A stretch of DNA of 64,000 bases, from assembly GCF_003001935.1 (NCBI RefSeq), contig NZ_PVNG01000006.1, positions 248,001-312,000 on the forward strand, written 5' to 3'. This document shows positions 30,897 to 39,438 of the stretch, in pieces; position 1 is the first letter of the stretch, and each line of letters starts with the position of its first letter. The translations under genes were made by a program, and so were the position numbers. The notes beneath the pieces are model-generated. The model searched no databases. It saw only the letters and a program-made list of their open reading frames with translations, and was not told where the DNA came from. This DNA comes from Nonomuraea fuscirosea. GTDB taxonomy: Bacteria > Actinomycetota > Actinomycetes > Streptosporangiales > Streptosporangiaceae.

Positions 30897-32980
30897 CAGG
30901 CTGCCTCCTCCTTGATCTCGTCGGTGGGGTCGTCGTCGGCCAGGGTCAGCGGCTCGCCGATCACGTTCTTGGCCAGGCCGGTGTTGAACTCGGCCACCTT
31001 GCGGATGGTCTGGAAGATCTCGTACATGTCGTCGCCGCAGCGGGCCGGATAGAGGTTGTAGCCCTCCGGCCTCAAGTGCAAGATCACGCCCACGTCGTGG
31101 CGGGGCGGCAGCTTGATGCGCGTCCCGTCGCGCTCCCACCCCCACGGGGCCATGCGGTACGCGGCCATCTGCAGGCCGGCCTCCGCGTAGACGCCGTGAA
31201 CGGAGCCGTCGTACGTGGTCCCGTTGAGGGTGCCGCCGGTGTTGTGCGTCGGGATCATTTCCTTGCCGCAGAGGTAGGTGCGGTTTGGCGAGTTCACGGC
31301 GATGCACTTCGTGGGCACGGTCAGTGTCTGCTCGACGCTGACGATCATTCGGCGTGAGGCTCGGGTGGTGCTGGGCACATTGACCAGTTCCGCCTTGCGG
31401 GTGAGCCGGAACGGGTTGATTCCGCGCGGTGTGAACGTGACCAGGTAGTGCTTGCCTGCCTTGAAGCCGGTGTGGTTCATCTCGAACATCACGACCCGTT
31501 GTCCGAGGGACAGCAGGAGTTCCCGAATCGAAGACGCAAACTCCTTGGAGGCGCTGACGATTTGGGCGCACTTCCTCCGCTTGTTCCACGTGCCATCGGT
31601 GTCCATGAGGCCCTGCAGCAACGCGAGACGCTGTTCCTTGCTGGAACGCAGGTAGGTGGCGGGGATGTGCTTGTTGCCGAACAGGTCGAGCACTCGCAGA
31701 TCAAGGACCAGGCCAAGAACGGTCCGGACAGGACATCCGCCAGGGCGGGACAGCTTCTGCTGCGGCCCTACGGTGTAGCCGCAGGCTTCGATGTTGTCGA
31801 AGATCTCCTGGTCTTGGCTGGAAATCTCACCGCTGGTGTGCTTCCCGTCGCCGAGCCAGCAGCCCAGGACGTACGGCTCGATACGGAGCGCGGCCTGGGG
31901 AATGTTCAGCGGCTCGGCCACAGGCACCCGATGGTGAGTCTTGCCGTACGCCTTGAGCGTCGCGGCGACCTCCACCGTGGAGTGGACGCCGAACTTCTTC
32001 CACTGCGGGTGACCGCTCTCCGTCCACCACAAGTGCTCGTCGTCACAGATGACCGAACTGCCGTCGTCGAAGGTAACGCGGTAGCAGTCCCGGTAGTGGA
32101 CTTCGGAGACCTCGGTGACGGTGCATGGCCGCCCGTCCGAGTCGAACAACGTGTCTCCAACCTGGACGTCCTTCATCGTCGTCCACCCGGTTGGGGTGGG
32201 CAGCGGTGTGTCCAGCGCGAGGCCCTTGGTGTCACCCGGGAAGATGGTGTCCTCAGGGACGCCGAGCTTCCGCGCGAGCGGCACCGACCGGAACAGGTAG
32301 TCGAGCGTCCCGCCGTACGGCTCGTCGTAGTTGGCCACCACCATCTCCGACGCCTCGAAGTCGATCTCCCATTCGGTGACCCACCGGTTGAAGTGGAAGA
32401 TGTACGGCCGCAGCTCCTCGTTGGCCAGTAGCCGCACCGGCGCGGGCTCGCCCAGGATCCTGCACTCGACCAGCTTGTGGACCGCCTTCCCGACATCGGC
32501 CCGCTCGTCCTTGCGCCGGTTGGGCTCCTGCTTGAGCCATCGGATGAACTGCTCCCGGCCTTCCTCGGTGCGGGAGGCGGCGAGCATGTCGATCACGTTG
32601 TCCATCGCGGTTTCGGCCGTGACCTTGGCTGCCCAGTAGACCAGCGCCTCGTGCGCGGACCCCTGGTTGAGGATCGTCGTCACCGACCGCAGTAGCACGC
32701 CGGTCGCGGGGTCCTTGTAGAAGCCGGACTTGGAGCGGCGCGGGATGCGGGCGGTCAGGATCGGCGCGCCGGAGCCGGTGCACGGCAGCACGTCGCGCTT
32801 GTCCGTCTTGTGCTTGCGCATCCGGCCGTTCTTGTTGACCCTCTGCAGCTTGCCCGTCTTCTTGCACTCTTCGCCGGGGCAGGGGTACAGCTCGGGGAAC
32901 ACCTCCTCGGCGGCGTCCTCCCAGTCGCTGGCGCTCTCGTCGGCCAGTTCGTCCGCGGCGGAGACGGCGAGTCGGCTCAC
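30896..32980 (-). CDS. Cas4/RecB-like PD-(D/E)XK nuclease interrupted by an intein
   Basis: 694 residues from GTG at 32980. The extein halves give a 366-residue nuclease: CPGEECKKTG and a Cys pair near the N-terminus, GSAHEALVYWAAKVTAETAM, YGGTLDYLFR, FPGDTK | TGGTLNG (the DxK catalytic motif) and AEAGLQMAAYR, as in the Cas4-like exonucleases of actinophages, which process DNA ends for recombination. The intein (328 residues) lies precisely between GDTK and TGG. Unspliced protein would be inactive. The gene overlaps the next by one base and the previous by 4 bp. Confidence 0.85.
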   Translation of the reverse strand: MSRLAVSAADELADESASDWEDAAEEVFPELYPCPGEECKKTGKLQRVNKNGRMRKHKTDKRDVLPCTGSGAPILTARIPRRSKSGFYKDPATGVLLRSVTTILNQGSAHEALVYWAAKVTAETAMDNVIDMLAASRTEEGREQFIRWLKQEPNRRKDERADVGKAVHKLVECRILGEPAPVRLLANEELRPYIFHFNRWVTEWEIDFEASEMVVANYDEPYGGTLDYLFRSVPLARKLGVPEDTIFPGDTKGLALDTPLPTPTGWTTMKDVQVGDTLFDSDGRPCTVTEVSEVHYRDCYRVTFDDGSSVICDDEHLWWTESGHPQWKKFGVHSTVEVAATLKAYGKTHHRVPVAEPLNIPQAALRIEPYVLGCWLGDGKHTSGEISSQDQEIFDNIEACGYTVGPQQKLSRPGGCPVRTVLGLVLDLRVLDLFGNKHIPATYLRSSKEQRLALLQGLMDTDGTWNKRRKCAQIVSASKEFASSIRELLLSLGQRVVMFEMNHTGFKAGKHYLVTFTPRGINPFRLTRKAELVNVPSTTRASRRMIVSVEQTLTVPTKCIAVNSPNRTYLCGKEMIPTHNTGGTLNGTTYDGSVHGVYAEAGLQMAAYRMAPWGWERDGTRIKLPPRHDVGVILHLRPEGYNLYPARCGDDMYEIFQTIRKVAEFNTGLAKNVIGEPLTLADDDPTDEIKEEAA
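31241..32224 (-). other. Intein with LAGLIDADG-type homing endonuclease (class 3-like)
   Basis: In-frame insertion of 328 codons. Block A reads LALDTPLPTPTGWTTMKDVQ, block B DGSSVICDDEHLWWT, DOD endonuclease blocks VLGCWLGDG and LLQGLMDTDG, block F TKCIAVNSPNRTYL, block G MIPTHN with Thr at +1. The first residue is Gly, not Cys/Ser/Ala, and Trp in block B, Cys in block F and Thr after the final Asn match the WCT signature of class 3 inteins, which start splicing from the internal Cys. Both endonuclease acidic residues are present, so it may still home. Confidence 0.85.
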
Positions 32981-33309
32981 TTGCGGCCCTCCTGCAGCTT
33001 GAACATGGCCTCGGCGTACTCGGCCGCGTGCTGGCCGCCGGGCCACGGGGTCTTGCGGGGCTCGCCCGCCTCGATGCTGACGCGCACACCGGCGGCGATC
33101 TCGATGAGGGTGTCGGCGTGCCGGCTGGCGTCCTCGTGGGAGTGACCGTCGTCCAGGAGGAAGTCGATCAGCATCCGCCGGAGGGCGCCGTAGGCCGGGC
33201 AGGTGATGTGCTCCGCGGCGTGCAGGGCGATGAGGGCGTACCCGCGCCGGAACGGCAGGTCAGGGGCCTGCTCTTTGTCGCTAGCAAGAGTGCTTGCGTT
33301 TACTGTCAT
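32977..33309 (-). CDS. Phage hypothetical protein
   Basis: 110 residues. RGYALIALHAAEHITCPAYG, MLIDFLLDDGHSHEDASRHA, RVSIEAGEPRKTPWPGG. Helical. Its first codons contain an ACGCAAGC site (33292-33299). Coupled to the nuclease gene; no known family. Confidence 0.6.
   Translation of the reverse strand: MTVNASTLASDKEQAPDLPFRRGYALIALHAAEHITCPAYGALRRMLIDFLLDDGHSHEDASRHADTLIEIAAGVRVSIEAGEPRKTPWPGGQHAAEYAEAMFKLQEGRK
33292..33299 (-). promoter_or_regulatory. ACGCAAGC site 4
   Basis: ACGCAAGCA-ctctt-GCTAGC on the minus strand, just inside the gene that starts at 33309. Confidence 0.4.
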
Positions 33310-33341
33310 GGTCGTGGGTCTCCGTGGAGTCCGTGGGTTGG

Positions 33342-33755
33342 TTAGGGGACGAGGACGGTTTGGGTGGACCGTCCCTTGGGGGGTGACTCTTCATCGCGCA
33401 GGGCCAACTCCGCCTCCTCGATGCGGGCGTTGAGTTTGGCCAGTTGCCTCTCCGCCATCTGCAGGGCCTTGCGGGTGGCGGCGAGCCGCTGTTCGGCTTC
33501 CGTGAGTTCACGGGCGACGAAGTTCCGCATCATGTACTCCGTCAGGATCACGCGGGGGATGCGGTAGCCGCGCTTGCCCGTGCGGATGAAGCCGAGCTTG
33601 CGGTCTTGCAGGAGGTAGAGGACTGCGCGGTCCGTTACGCCGAGCACCTTGGCGACATGCCGGACCTCAAGCATGTGCTGGTCGGTCGGTACCACGGCGT
33701 CGATGAGGTCGCCGACGATCTGCTCCGGCGTCTCTGCCGTTGTTGCGCTGGTCAT
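33342..33755 (-). CDS. Excisionase/MerR-like HTH protein, first gene of early operon
   Basis: 137 residues from ATG at 33755 with GGGAGG upstream. EVRHVAKVLGVTDRAVLYLL followed by DRKLGFIRTGKRGYRIPRVI is the excisionase/BldC-type winged helix. A coiled-coil C-terminus (RLAATRKALQMAERQLAKLN) suits oligomerisation. It is divergent from the XRE repressor across the operator region, the place of a Cro or excisionase gene. Confidence 0.75.
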   Translation of the reverse strand: MTSATTAETPEQIVGDLIDAVVPTDQHMLEVRHVAKVLGVTDRAVLYLLQDRKLGFIRTGKRGYRIPRVILTEYMMRNFVARELTEAEQRLAATRKALQMAERQLAKLNARIEEAELALRDEESPPKGRSTQTVLVP

Positions 33756-33771
33756 GGGCACCTCCCGTGCG

Positions 33772-33920
33772 TTCGCGATCTTCGTTGAAGATCAACATTT
33801 GCTGACAAAGCGACCCTACTCGGTTATTCGCGAAATTCAAGCTTGCTTCGCGAAGTTGCGCGAAGATTCGAGAAGTTACTGAGAGTGACGGATATTTCGC
33901 GAAACGCCGATACATTCGCG
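33772..33920. promoter_or_regulatory. Lysogeny control region with TTCGCGAA operators
   Basis: Three perfect TTCGCGAA palindromes (33827-33834, 33847-33854, 33896-33903) and near matches at 33772 (TTCGCGAT), 33857 (TGCGCGAA), 33867 (TTCGAGAA) and 33915 (TTCGCGCA) in 150 bp. The region separates the excisionase-like and the repressor genes and must hold both promoters. The repressor at 33994 is the natural candidate for binding. Confidence 0.7.
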
Positions 33921-33993
33921 CACCGAGCTGGTACGGTGACGCCGTGACGCACAAACTGAAGATCAGTGCAGAAACAGAAGGAGCCTCATCGCT

Positions 33994-34476
33994 ATGCCAT
34001 CGACCGCGCCCCAGGAAGCCCCCCTGCCGGAAGACGTCGCCCTCATCCAGCGACGACGCACCGATCGAGGGCTCGAAAGTCCTCTAAGCATCTCCCGCTG
34101 CGCCGAGATGCTCCGCACGTATACCTCTCAACCCTTCAGCGACCGCACCTGGTCCTCCTACGAGCAAGGCAAGCGCCCCATACCCGACCGCGAGTACGTC
34201 CTGATGGCCCTCGTCGTCGGCGCCACCCCCGAGGAAGTCGCGGCCGCCGGCCGCGACCGAGCCAGCGAGCTGCTGCGCGGGGAGCTCGATCGGCGCAGCT
34301 CGCCTGCGGGCGCGCGGGCCGCCGAGCGGATCGAAGCCGCGATTGCCCAGATCGAGGGCCTGCCCTTCAGCGAGGAGACCAAGGCCGAGATGATCGAGGT
34401 GCTAATGCAGCAGGTAGACGCGCTGCTGGACCTGCACACCAAGCAGATCGACATCATGCGTCAAGAGCGCCCCTGA
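33994..34476 (+). CDS. XRE-type immunity repressor candidate
   Basis: 160 residues. The N-terminal HTH reads VALIQRRRTDRGLESPLSIS, CAEMLRTYTSQPFSDRTWSS, YEQGKRPIPDREYVLMALVV, an XRE fold with long turn. The C-terminal half is helical (AAERIEAAIAQIEGLPFSEE; MIEVLMQQVDALLDLHTKQI), probably for dimerisation. No LexA-type Ser/Lys protease domain, so not RecA-cleaved. Transcribed away from the lytic operon; position and operators suggest the repressor of the prophage. Confidence 0.7.
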   Translation: MPSTAPQEAPLPEDVALIQRRRTDRGLESPLSISRCAEMLRTYTSQPFSDRTWSSYEQGKRPIPDREYVLMALVVGATPEEVAAAGRDRASELLRGELDRRSSPAGARAAERIEAAIAQIEGLPFSEETKAEMIEVLMQQVDALLDLHTKQIDIMRQERP

Positions 34477-34800
34477 TTTGGGACGCCAGGTGCCGTTATA
34501 TTGCGGACACCTAAACCGTAGGGAATTAGATAAGTTTCCTTGTCAACCAAAGCGGCGTGGTGCGCGTCCATGGCTCTCACCTAGGGATTTGCGCACCATG
34601 GCCTCTCGCGGTGTCGCAGTGGCCGACATTGGCCATGACACATTTCGGTCATGGTTTTCACTGGACGAATCGGACGTGAAGGTTTACAACATTCTTTTGT
34701 TGTTACCCGTTCCGCCGTGTCCGTAGGGGCCGAAACGGCCCTCCGTCGTTGGAACGGTTCAAGCCGTTATCCCACCGCAACATTTCGGAGTGAACCTCAC
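34477..34800 (+). other. Non-coding spacer between repressor and Thr-rich protein gene
   Basis: About 320 bp, no convincing gene. It contains the hairpin at 34726-34742 and AT-rich stretches that may hold the promoter of the gene at 34801. Confidence 0.4.
34726..34742 (+). terminator. Small GC hairpin before the Thr-rich protein gene
   Basis: GGGCCG (34727-34732) and CGGCCC (34736-34741) with a 3-nt loop. It could end repressor transcription or attenuate the next gene. Confidence 0.4.
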
Positions 34801-35112
34801 ATGTCCTTCGCACGTCGCCTGCGTCTCCCCGCCGCCGCCCTCGCCCTGACGCTGCTCCTCGCCGGAGCCACCGCCGCGAACGCCGACGACACCGCGCCGG
34901 CCACCACCGCCACCACCGCCACCACTGGCACCACCACCACCGAAACCACGGCCACCGAGACGGTCACCAACCCCGACGGCAGCAAGTTGATCACTGAAAC
35001 CACCACCACGAAGTCCGTCACCGTGACCGTCGTCCCGGCGCCGACCTCCACCACGAACCCCGACTCCTCCGGGCCGACCGAGTCGACCAACGCCACCACG
35101 GGCGGCATGTAG
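34801..35112 (+). CDS. Secreted Thr-rich small protein
   Basis: 103 residues, GGAGTG upstream. Signal peptide (LPAAALALTLLLAGATAANA) then Thr-rich sequence (TTATTATTGTTTTETTATET) and a polar end. No anchor. Composition resembles the Thr-rich stalk of the surface protein at 20341. A hairpin follows the TAG. Confidence 0.6.
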   Translation: MSFARRLRLPAAALALTLLLAGATAANADDTAPATTATTATTGTTTTETTATETVTNPDGSKLITETTTTKSVTVTVVPAPTSTTNPDSSGPTESTNATTGGM

Positions 35113-35131
35113 CAGGCCGGCGACCGGCCTG
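35113..35131 (+). terminator. Hairpin after Thr-rich protein gene
   Basis: CAGGCCGG (35113-35120) and CCGGCCTG (35124-35131) with a CGA loop, starting at the stop codon. Confidence 0.6.
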
Positions 35132-35190
35132 ACCAGCAGAGGCGGTCCCATAAGCGCCCCCTCCCATACCGACCCGTCTGAGGACCTCAA

Positions 35191-36123
35191 GTGCCATTAC
35201 GCGGTGACGACAGCGATGAGCTGCGTCTGTACGAGTACCTGATCGACCACGGGCCCACGCCCGTGGAGGACCTGCGCGGCGTCGTCGACGACCCAGAGCA
35301 GACCCTGGAGTGGCTGCGCGGCCGAGGGTTCGTGATCGGCCAGCCAGCCCGAGCCCGACGCCCTCGCCACGCACTCAGCCCAGCCGTCTCCGAGGCCACC
35401 CACACCCTGGACCGGCTGAAGGCCCTCGTGCACGACCTGGACACCCGATACCAGGTCAGCGGCCACTACCAGGACGCCGCAGAACCGGTGTCCAAGCTGA
35501 CCAGCCGGGAAGAAGTCACCCAGGTCTTCGACGCCCTGCAGCGCACCGTCCGGCAGGACTGGATGCAGCTTGTCACCGGACCGTTCTTCCGGCTTGCCGA
35601 GCCGCTCCGGCCCGAGCGCAGCGTGATCCCGTCCACCACGCTCGACTGCCGCAGGCGGGTGGTGTACGAGCGAGAGGTCATGGAAGATCCGCTCGTCATG
35701 GAGGGCCTGCGGAACACGTTGCGCTGGGGGGGCGCGCAGATCCGCTTCACCGACCAGCTGCCCACGAAGCTCCTGATCGTTGACAACGCCGTCGCGATGA
35801 CTCCCCTCGAAGAACGGGGCAGCCTGCCCATGCTGCTGATCGAGGCGCCGTCTTTGATCAACGGGCAGATCGCCCGCTTCGAGGAGGAGTGGGAGAAGGC
35901 AACGCCGTGGAACGCGGACGTCAGCTCCGCTCCGCCGGACCTTGACGAGCAAGACCGCAAGATTCTGCAACAGGTGGTGGCCGGCGAGACCGACAAGGCG
36001 ATCGCCCGCGTGTGCCAATCGTCCATGCGGACGGTCGGCCGCCGCATCGCACGCATGCGGCAGCTCGCGGGCGTGTCCACCCGGACCCAGCTCGTCCACT
36101 ATGCAACGAAGCATTGGCTGTAG
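35191..36123 (+). CDS. TrmB/LuxR-type helix-turn-helix regulator
   Basis: 310 residues from GTG at 35191 (GAGGACC upstream). The N-terminal wHTH (ELRLYEYLIDHGPTPVEDLR, GRGFVIGQPARARRPRHA) is TrmB-like, followed by a coiled-coil and an effector-type region (TLDCRRRVVYEREVM; KLLIVDNAVAMTPLEERGSL). The C-terminal LuxR-type HTH is DLDEQDRKILQQVVAGETDK and SSMRTVGRRIARMRQLAGVS. Such proteins are common chromosomal regulators in actinomycetes; here it is accessory cargo. Target unknown. Confidence 0.8.
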   Translation: MPLRGDDSDELRLYEYLIDHGPTPVEDLRGVVDDPEQTLEWLRGRGFVIGQPARARRPRHALSPAVSEATHTLDRLKALVHDLDTRYQVSGHYQDAAEPVSKLTSREEVTQVFDALQRTVRQDWMQLVTGPFFRLAEPLRPERSVIPSTTLDCRRRVVYEREVMEDPLVMEGLRNTLRWGGAQIRFTDQLPTKLLIVDNAVAMTPLEERGSLPMLLIEAPSLINGQIARFEEEWEKATPWNADVSSAPPDLDEQDRKILQQVVAGETDKAIARVCQSSMRTVGRRIARMRQLAGVSTRTQLVHYATKHWL

Positions 36124-36149
36124 CACGTCACTATCACTGGGGGTTCCTG

Positions 36150-36500
36150 ATGCCGAGCACTACCCGTGCCCTGATCACATCCGCATCCGCCGCGATACTT
36201 GGCTGGATCGCGGCGGGGGTCACCACCTGCTGGGTGGTCCTCAACCCGACGATGCACTACGTCCCGGTCTCCCTCCTATGGCTCCACAGCGCCGCGCTCG
36301 TGGCGACGATCAGCACGCTGCTGCTGGTAGCGCTGCGTGCGTTCAATCGAATGATTGGCGAGACCAAGCAGGCGTACGCGCTGGGCCTGGAGCACGGCAT
36401 CAGCATCATGGGCGCGTTCGAGTCCGACCTGTCCGGCCCGGCCGAGCAGCCTGCCCCGAGAATGCCGGAAGCCCCGGCCGCAGCCGGGGCATCCGGATAG
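36150..36500 (+). CDS. Small membrane protein
   Basis: 116 residues from ATG at 36150. Two helices (LITSASAAILGWIAAGVTTC and LLWLHSAALVATISTLLLVA) and a soluble tail rich in Pro/Ala. It follows the regulator gene by 26 bp and may be co-transcribed. Unknown function. Confidence 0.6.
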   Translation: MPSTTRALITSASAAILGWIAAGVTTCWVVLNPTMHYVPVSLLWLHSAALVATISTLLLVALRAFNRMIGETKQAYALGLEHGISIMGAFESDLSGPAEQPAPRMPEAPAAAGASG

Positions 36501-36512
36501 GTCCGCGGGGCT

Positions 36513-36842
36513 CTACTCGTCGCCGTCGTCGTCCTTCGCTGTTAGCGCTGACACGACTCTCAAGATCGTATACAGGGTGAACCCCTCCCCCTGCGGGTCG
36601 GCAGCCTTCGTGATCTCGACCATGCGGCGACGGGTCACCAGACTCTTCTTGTCGCTGCCGGGGACGCCTTCGGGCGGCCCCGCAGCGGCGGCCAGGGCCT
36701 GCTGGAACTTCCTGGTCGGCTCCTCGATCGCCTCGTAGTACTCGCGGGCCGCCTCCATGAGAGCCTTCTCCGCCGCGATTCTCTGCTCCGCCGGTGGGAG
36801 CCTGCCCGGGTTCTTCATGAACATCAGTCTGCCACATCTCAT
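36513..36842 (-). CDS. Phage hypothetical protein
   Basis: 109 residues from the ATG at 36842, which overlaps the upstream stop (ATGA); ATGs at 36824 and 36818 are alternatives. RLPPAEQRIAAEKALMEAAR and EAIEEPTRKFQQALAAAAGP form long helices; the C-terminus is acidic. No family. Confidence 0.55.
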   Translation of the reverse strand: MRCGRLMFMKNPGRLPPAEQRIAAEKALMEAAREYYEAIEEPTRKFQQALAAAAGPPEGVPGSDKKSLVTRRRMVEITKAADPQGEGFTLYTILRVVSALTAKDDDGDE

Positions 36843-37561
36843 TTCGTTTTCGTACCGACCTTGCGGGGCTTTCGCCGATACGGCCCCACCAGATCGGCCA
36901 CGTGCTGCTCGTACTCCTCCTCGGTCCACAACGCGCCGCACCCGCCGATCACCTCGCGGGCGTCGCACTCGATGTACCGCTCCCCCGCCGTCCGGACCAG
37001 CGCCCGCTTGCCGCACGACCGGCACGGCCCAACGAGTTCCTGCACGTGAACGGCCCACGGCGCGAGCCCGTGCGCCCACCGACGCAACGCTCCGACTTCG
37101 CCGATCATCTCGTCGATCCACAGCTGGCCGGCCGCCCAGTCCAGGTGCCGCAGCAGCCACGCGGACAGCTCCTCGACGTCGGCCCGCTCCGGGTAAACCA
37201 GGCCGCGGTGCTCGGCGATCAGCCACGCCCAGTTCTTCAACGTCGACGGAATCGACAGCGGGCCGATCTGGTCGTCATCGTCGCCGTGGATCGGCGTCGC
37301 GCCGTCGTGCAGCATCGACAGCACATCGAGCCGCGTCGGCGTGCCAGCCTCCTGCGATCCGGACACCTTATCCCCGCCGCCCTGGCCCGGCGTCTTGTGC
37401 TGCTCCAGCCACCGCATGAGCTGCGGCGTGATCTCCACGTCGCGGCACAGCCTGGTCGTGCAGACCTCGCAGATGAGTGTCCCGTCCGCTGCCTGGCGGG
37501 GTTCGCCCCGTCCGCAGCGAGGGCCGATGCACAGCGGGTTCGTGTCGGTCAAGGGCAACAC
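36839..37561 (-). CDS. Phage hypothetical protein with two zinc sites
   Basis: 240 residues from GTG at 37561, which has GGAAGG upstream; a TTG at 37612 would add 17. N-terminal ribbon CIGPRCGRGEPRQAADGTLI to CEVCTTRLC and C-terminal ribbon CRSCGKRALVRTAGERYIEC to CGALW. The middle is helical with Trp residues (STLKNWAWLIAEHRGLVYPE). The double ribbon with central helices occurs in many actinophage hypotheticals. Confidence 0.65.
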   Translation of the reverse strand: MLPLTDTNPLCIGPRCGRGEPRQAADGTLICEVCTTRLCRDVEITPQLMRWLEQHKTPGQGGGDKVSGSQEAGTPTRLDVLSMLHDGATPIHGDDDDQIGPLSIPSTLKNWAWLIAEHRGLVYPERADVEELSAWLLRHLDWAAGQLWIDEMIGEVGALRRWAHGLAPWAVHVQELVGPCRSCGKRALVRTAGERYIECDAREVIGGCGALWTEEEYEQHVADLVGPYRRKPRKVGTKTK

Positions 37562-37753
37562 TGGTCCTTCCAACGTCAAAGAGGGGCAACGAGAGTAGTC
37601 TCTATCATGCAAGCATTATCGCTAGGATGATGCGATCCTCACGGCGACCGAACGACTCCGATGACGCGTGTTCTGATGATCTTCACAGAGTGGGCCATTG
37701 CTCTTTTTTTCCCCACATGAGTACATTGACATGGACTTCCTCTGGAGCAGGGC

Positions 37754-38623
37754 ATGAACCGATCACCAAAGCGCGACGAAGTAAGTTCTGAGCATCGAAT
37801 AGCGAAACGCCTCCGTCGTCTTAGATCGCCGCAAAGGAAGCTCGGCAATAAGAGCAGGGCAAAAGTTGCACGAACTTGGATAGTAGGCGTCCTGGTGGCC
37901 GCACTAGGAATAACGATCACAGATGCGACCACCGGCGCCCTCTCCACGGTCGCGTCCGGCATAAAGAGCAGGATTTTTGACGGACCTCCGGTCCGCGTAA
38001 CTAAAACCATCGATTTTGTTAGCCAGGAACGCGAACGCCTTCGCCGATCCTCCTATATTCTTCCTGGTAGATCAATTGCATCGATGGGTCCGCCACCGAA
38101 GATCGATATGGAAGATTATGCGGCAAGAGCAGCCTGGGCTAAGCAAAACAATGCTGTAGATGCTTACAACTCCTACATCCGAGTAGTGGTTGATGCGCCG
38201 CAATCTAAAACGGTCGTGTTGACCGGTTTGCGCGTACGAGTTCTACAGAGGCGTCCGCCGCCATCAGGTGTGGCTATAGATGCCATCGGTGCGGGCCCGA
38301 TAGTGACGCGCAGCTTCTTCGCTTCGCTAGACGAAGAACAATCGCGGATTGAATACATGGAGCCCGAGGAAATAGTGCCGGGCCAAGAGAGGGCTATTGA
38401 CTTTCCATTTCGGATCTCAAATACGGAGCCTGAGGTTTTCCTCATAATCACTGACGTCCAGAAGTTTGACGTCGACTGGCAAGCAGAGCTCACATGGGTG
38501 GCCGACGGCAAGGCGGGGCGATCAGTGATAGATGATGAAGGGAAGCCATTTCGGACAGCCTCAGCCGCAAACGCTCCCATGTATACACCAACAGCTAAAG
38601 GTTGGAAGAAGGTAGGAGATTAA
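37754..38623 (+). CDS. AT-rich cargo gene: single-pass membrane protein
   Basis: 289 residues. Basic N-terminal tail, one membrane helix (TWIVGVLVAALGITITDATT) and a ~200-residue extracytoplasmic part with ARAAWAKQNNAVDAYNSYIR and VVVDAPQSKTVVLTGLRVRV, suggesting a beta-sandwich domain. Codon use is markedly less GC-rich than neighbours, so it was acquired separately. Similar proteins are orphan hypotheticals of Streptomyces. A lysogen-expressed function is plausible. Confidence 0.65.
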   Translation: MNRSPKRDEVSSEHRIAKRLRRLRSPQRKLGNKSRAKVARTWIVGVLVAALGITITDATTGALSTVASGIKSRIFDGPPVRVTKTIDFVSQERERLRRSSYILPGRSIASMGPPPKIDMEDYAARAAWAKQNNAVDAYNSYIRVVVDAPQSKTVVLTGLRVRVLQRRPPPSGVAIDAIGAGPIVTRSFFASLDEEQSRIEYMEPEEIVPGQERAIDFPFRISNTEPEVFLIITDVQKFDVDWQAELTWVADGKAGRSVIDDEGKPFRTASAANAPMYTPTAKGWKKVGD

Positions 38624-38724
38624 TACAGTGGCGACGATCGAGAATACCGCCCTCACGGCTGGGTCGACGACGTTCTTCAGGTAACCGTCAGGCCCCAGTA
38701 GAAAAGCATGTACGTGGCTGGGGC

Positions 38725-39402
38725 TCATCTGAGGATTCCGTGCGTGATGCCATCGGCCACGTCTCGCACGCAGCGGGCGTCGCCGAGCGCGGTGTGCTTG
38801 GTGTACCAGGGCTGGGTGACGCCGACGACCTCCCAGGGGAGCACGTCGGTGCTGGTTTCGAGCCAGTCGCGGACATGCTCTGCGGCCTCGCCGGTGAACG
38901 CCTCGTCCACCTTGCCGCCAGCGGCGGCCAGGCGGCCGAGCACGTAGCCCTTCAGCATGCTGCGGATGTCGTCCATGCGGTGCGACGCCGTGAACGCCTG
39001 CCCGTGGGCACGCAGGAACGAGCGAAGGAAGTCCCGATCATGCCTAGGGTTGTTCGCCACGATGGTCGCGCCGTCGAGCTGCCGGGCGATCTGCAGCGCG
39101 ATGTCATCCGCCGTCATGTTCTTTGCGATCGTGCCCTCGTCGGTGTCGTCCCAGTTCGCGCCGCACGACAGCAGCACGCCGTGGCCGATGGGAAGGTGAG
39201 CGACCTGACTCCGCTCGTAGTACTGGCTGACCTGCAGCGCCTTGGGGTCCGCGGCGGTGAGGCCGGGCCTCACCTGCCACCAGAACTCCGCCTCGCCGCC
39301 CTCGGGGAAATCGGGGTCGCGCACGATCAGCGCGGCCTCCCAGAGGTGGCCGATTTCCGCGTCGAGGTGCGTCGACTCCGTGTCGAGGTATACGTAGCGC
39401 AT
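38725..39402 (-). CDS. DnaQ-like 3'-5' exonuclease
   Basis: 225 residues. DEDDh motifs: YVYLDTESTHLDAEIGHLWE (ExoI, D-x-E), NNPRHDRDFLRSFLR (ExoII), HTALGDARCV (ExoIII, H-x(4)-D). The central part ASHRMDDIRSML is also typical. Proofreading or DNA-end trimming role. GAAAGGAACAC ribosome site before the ATG. Confidence 0.85.
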   Translation of the reverse strand: MRYVYLDTESTHLDAEIGHLWEAALIVRDPDFPEGGEAEFWWQVRPGLTAADPKALQVSQYYERSQVAHLPIGHGVLLSCGANWDDTDEGTIAKNMTADDIALQIARQLDGATIVANNPRHDRDFLRSFLRAHGQAFTASHRMDDIRSMLKGYVLGRLAAAGGKVDEAFTGEAAEHVRDWLETSTDVLPWEVVGVTQPWYTKHTALGDARCVRDVADGITHGILR

Positions 39403-39438
39403 GGGTGTTCCTTTCTGGGGTGGGGTGGTTGCTGGTCG

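Noticed and set aside
29157..31052. 631-codon plus-strand frame
   Set aside because: Mirror of the Gp3-like gene; no protein-like composition.
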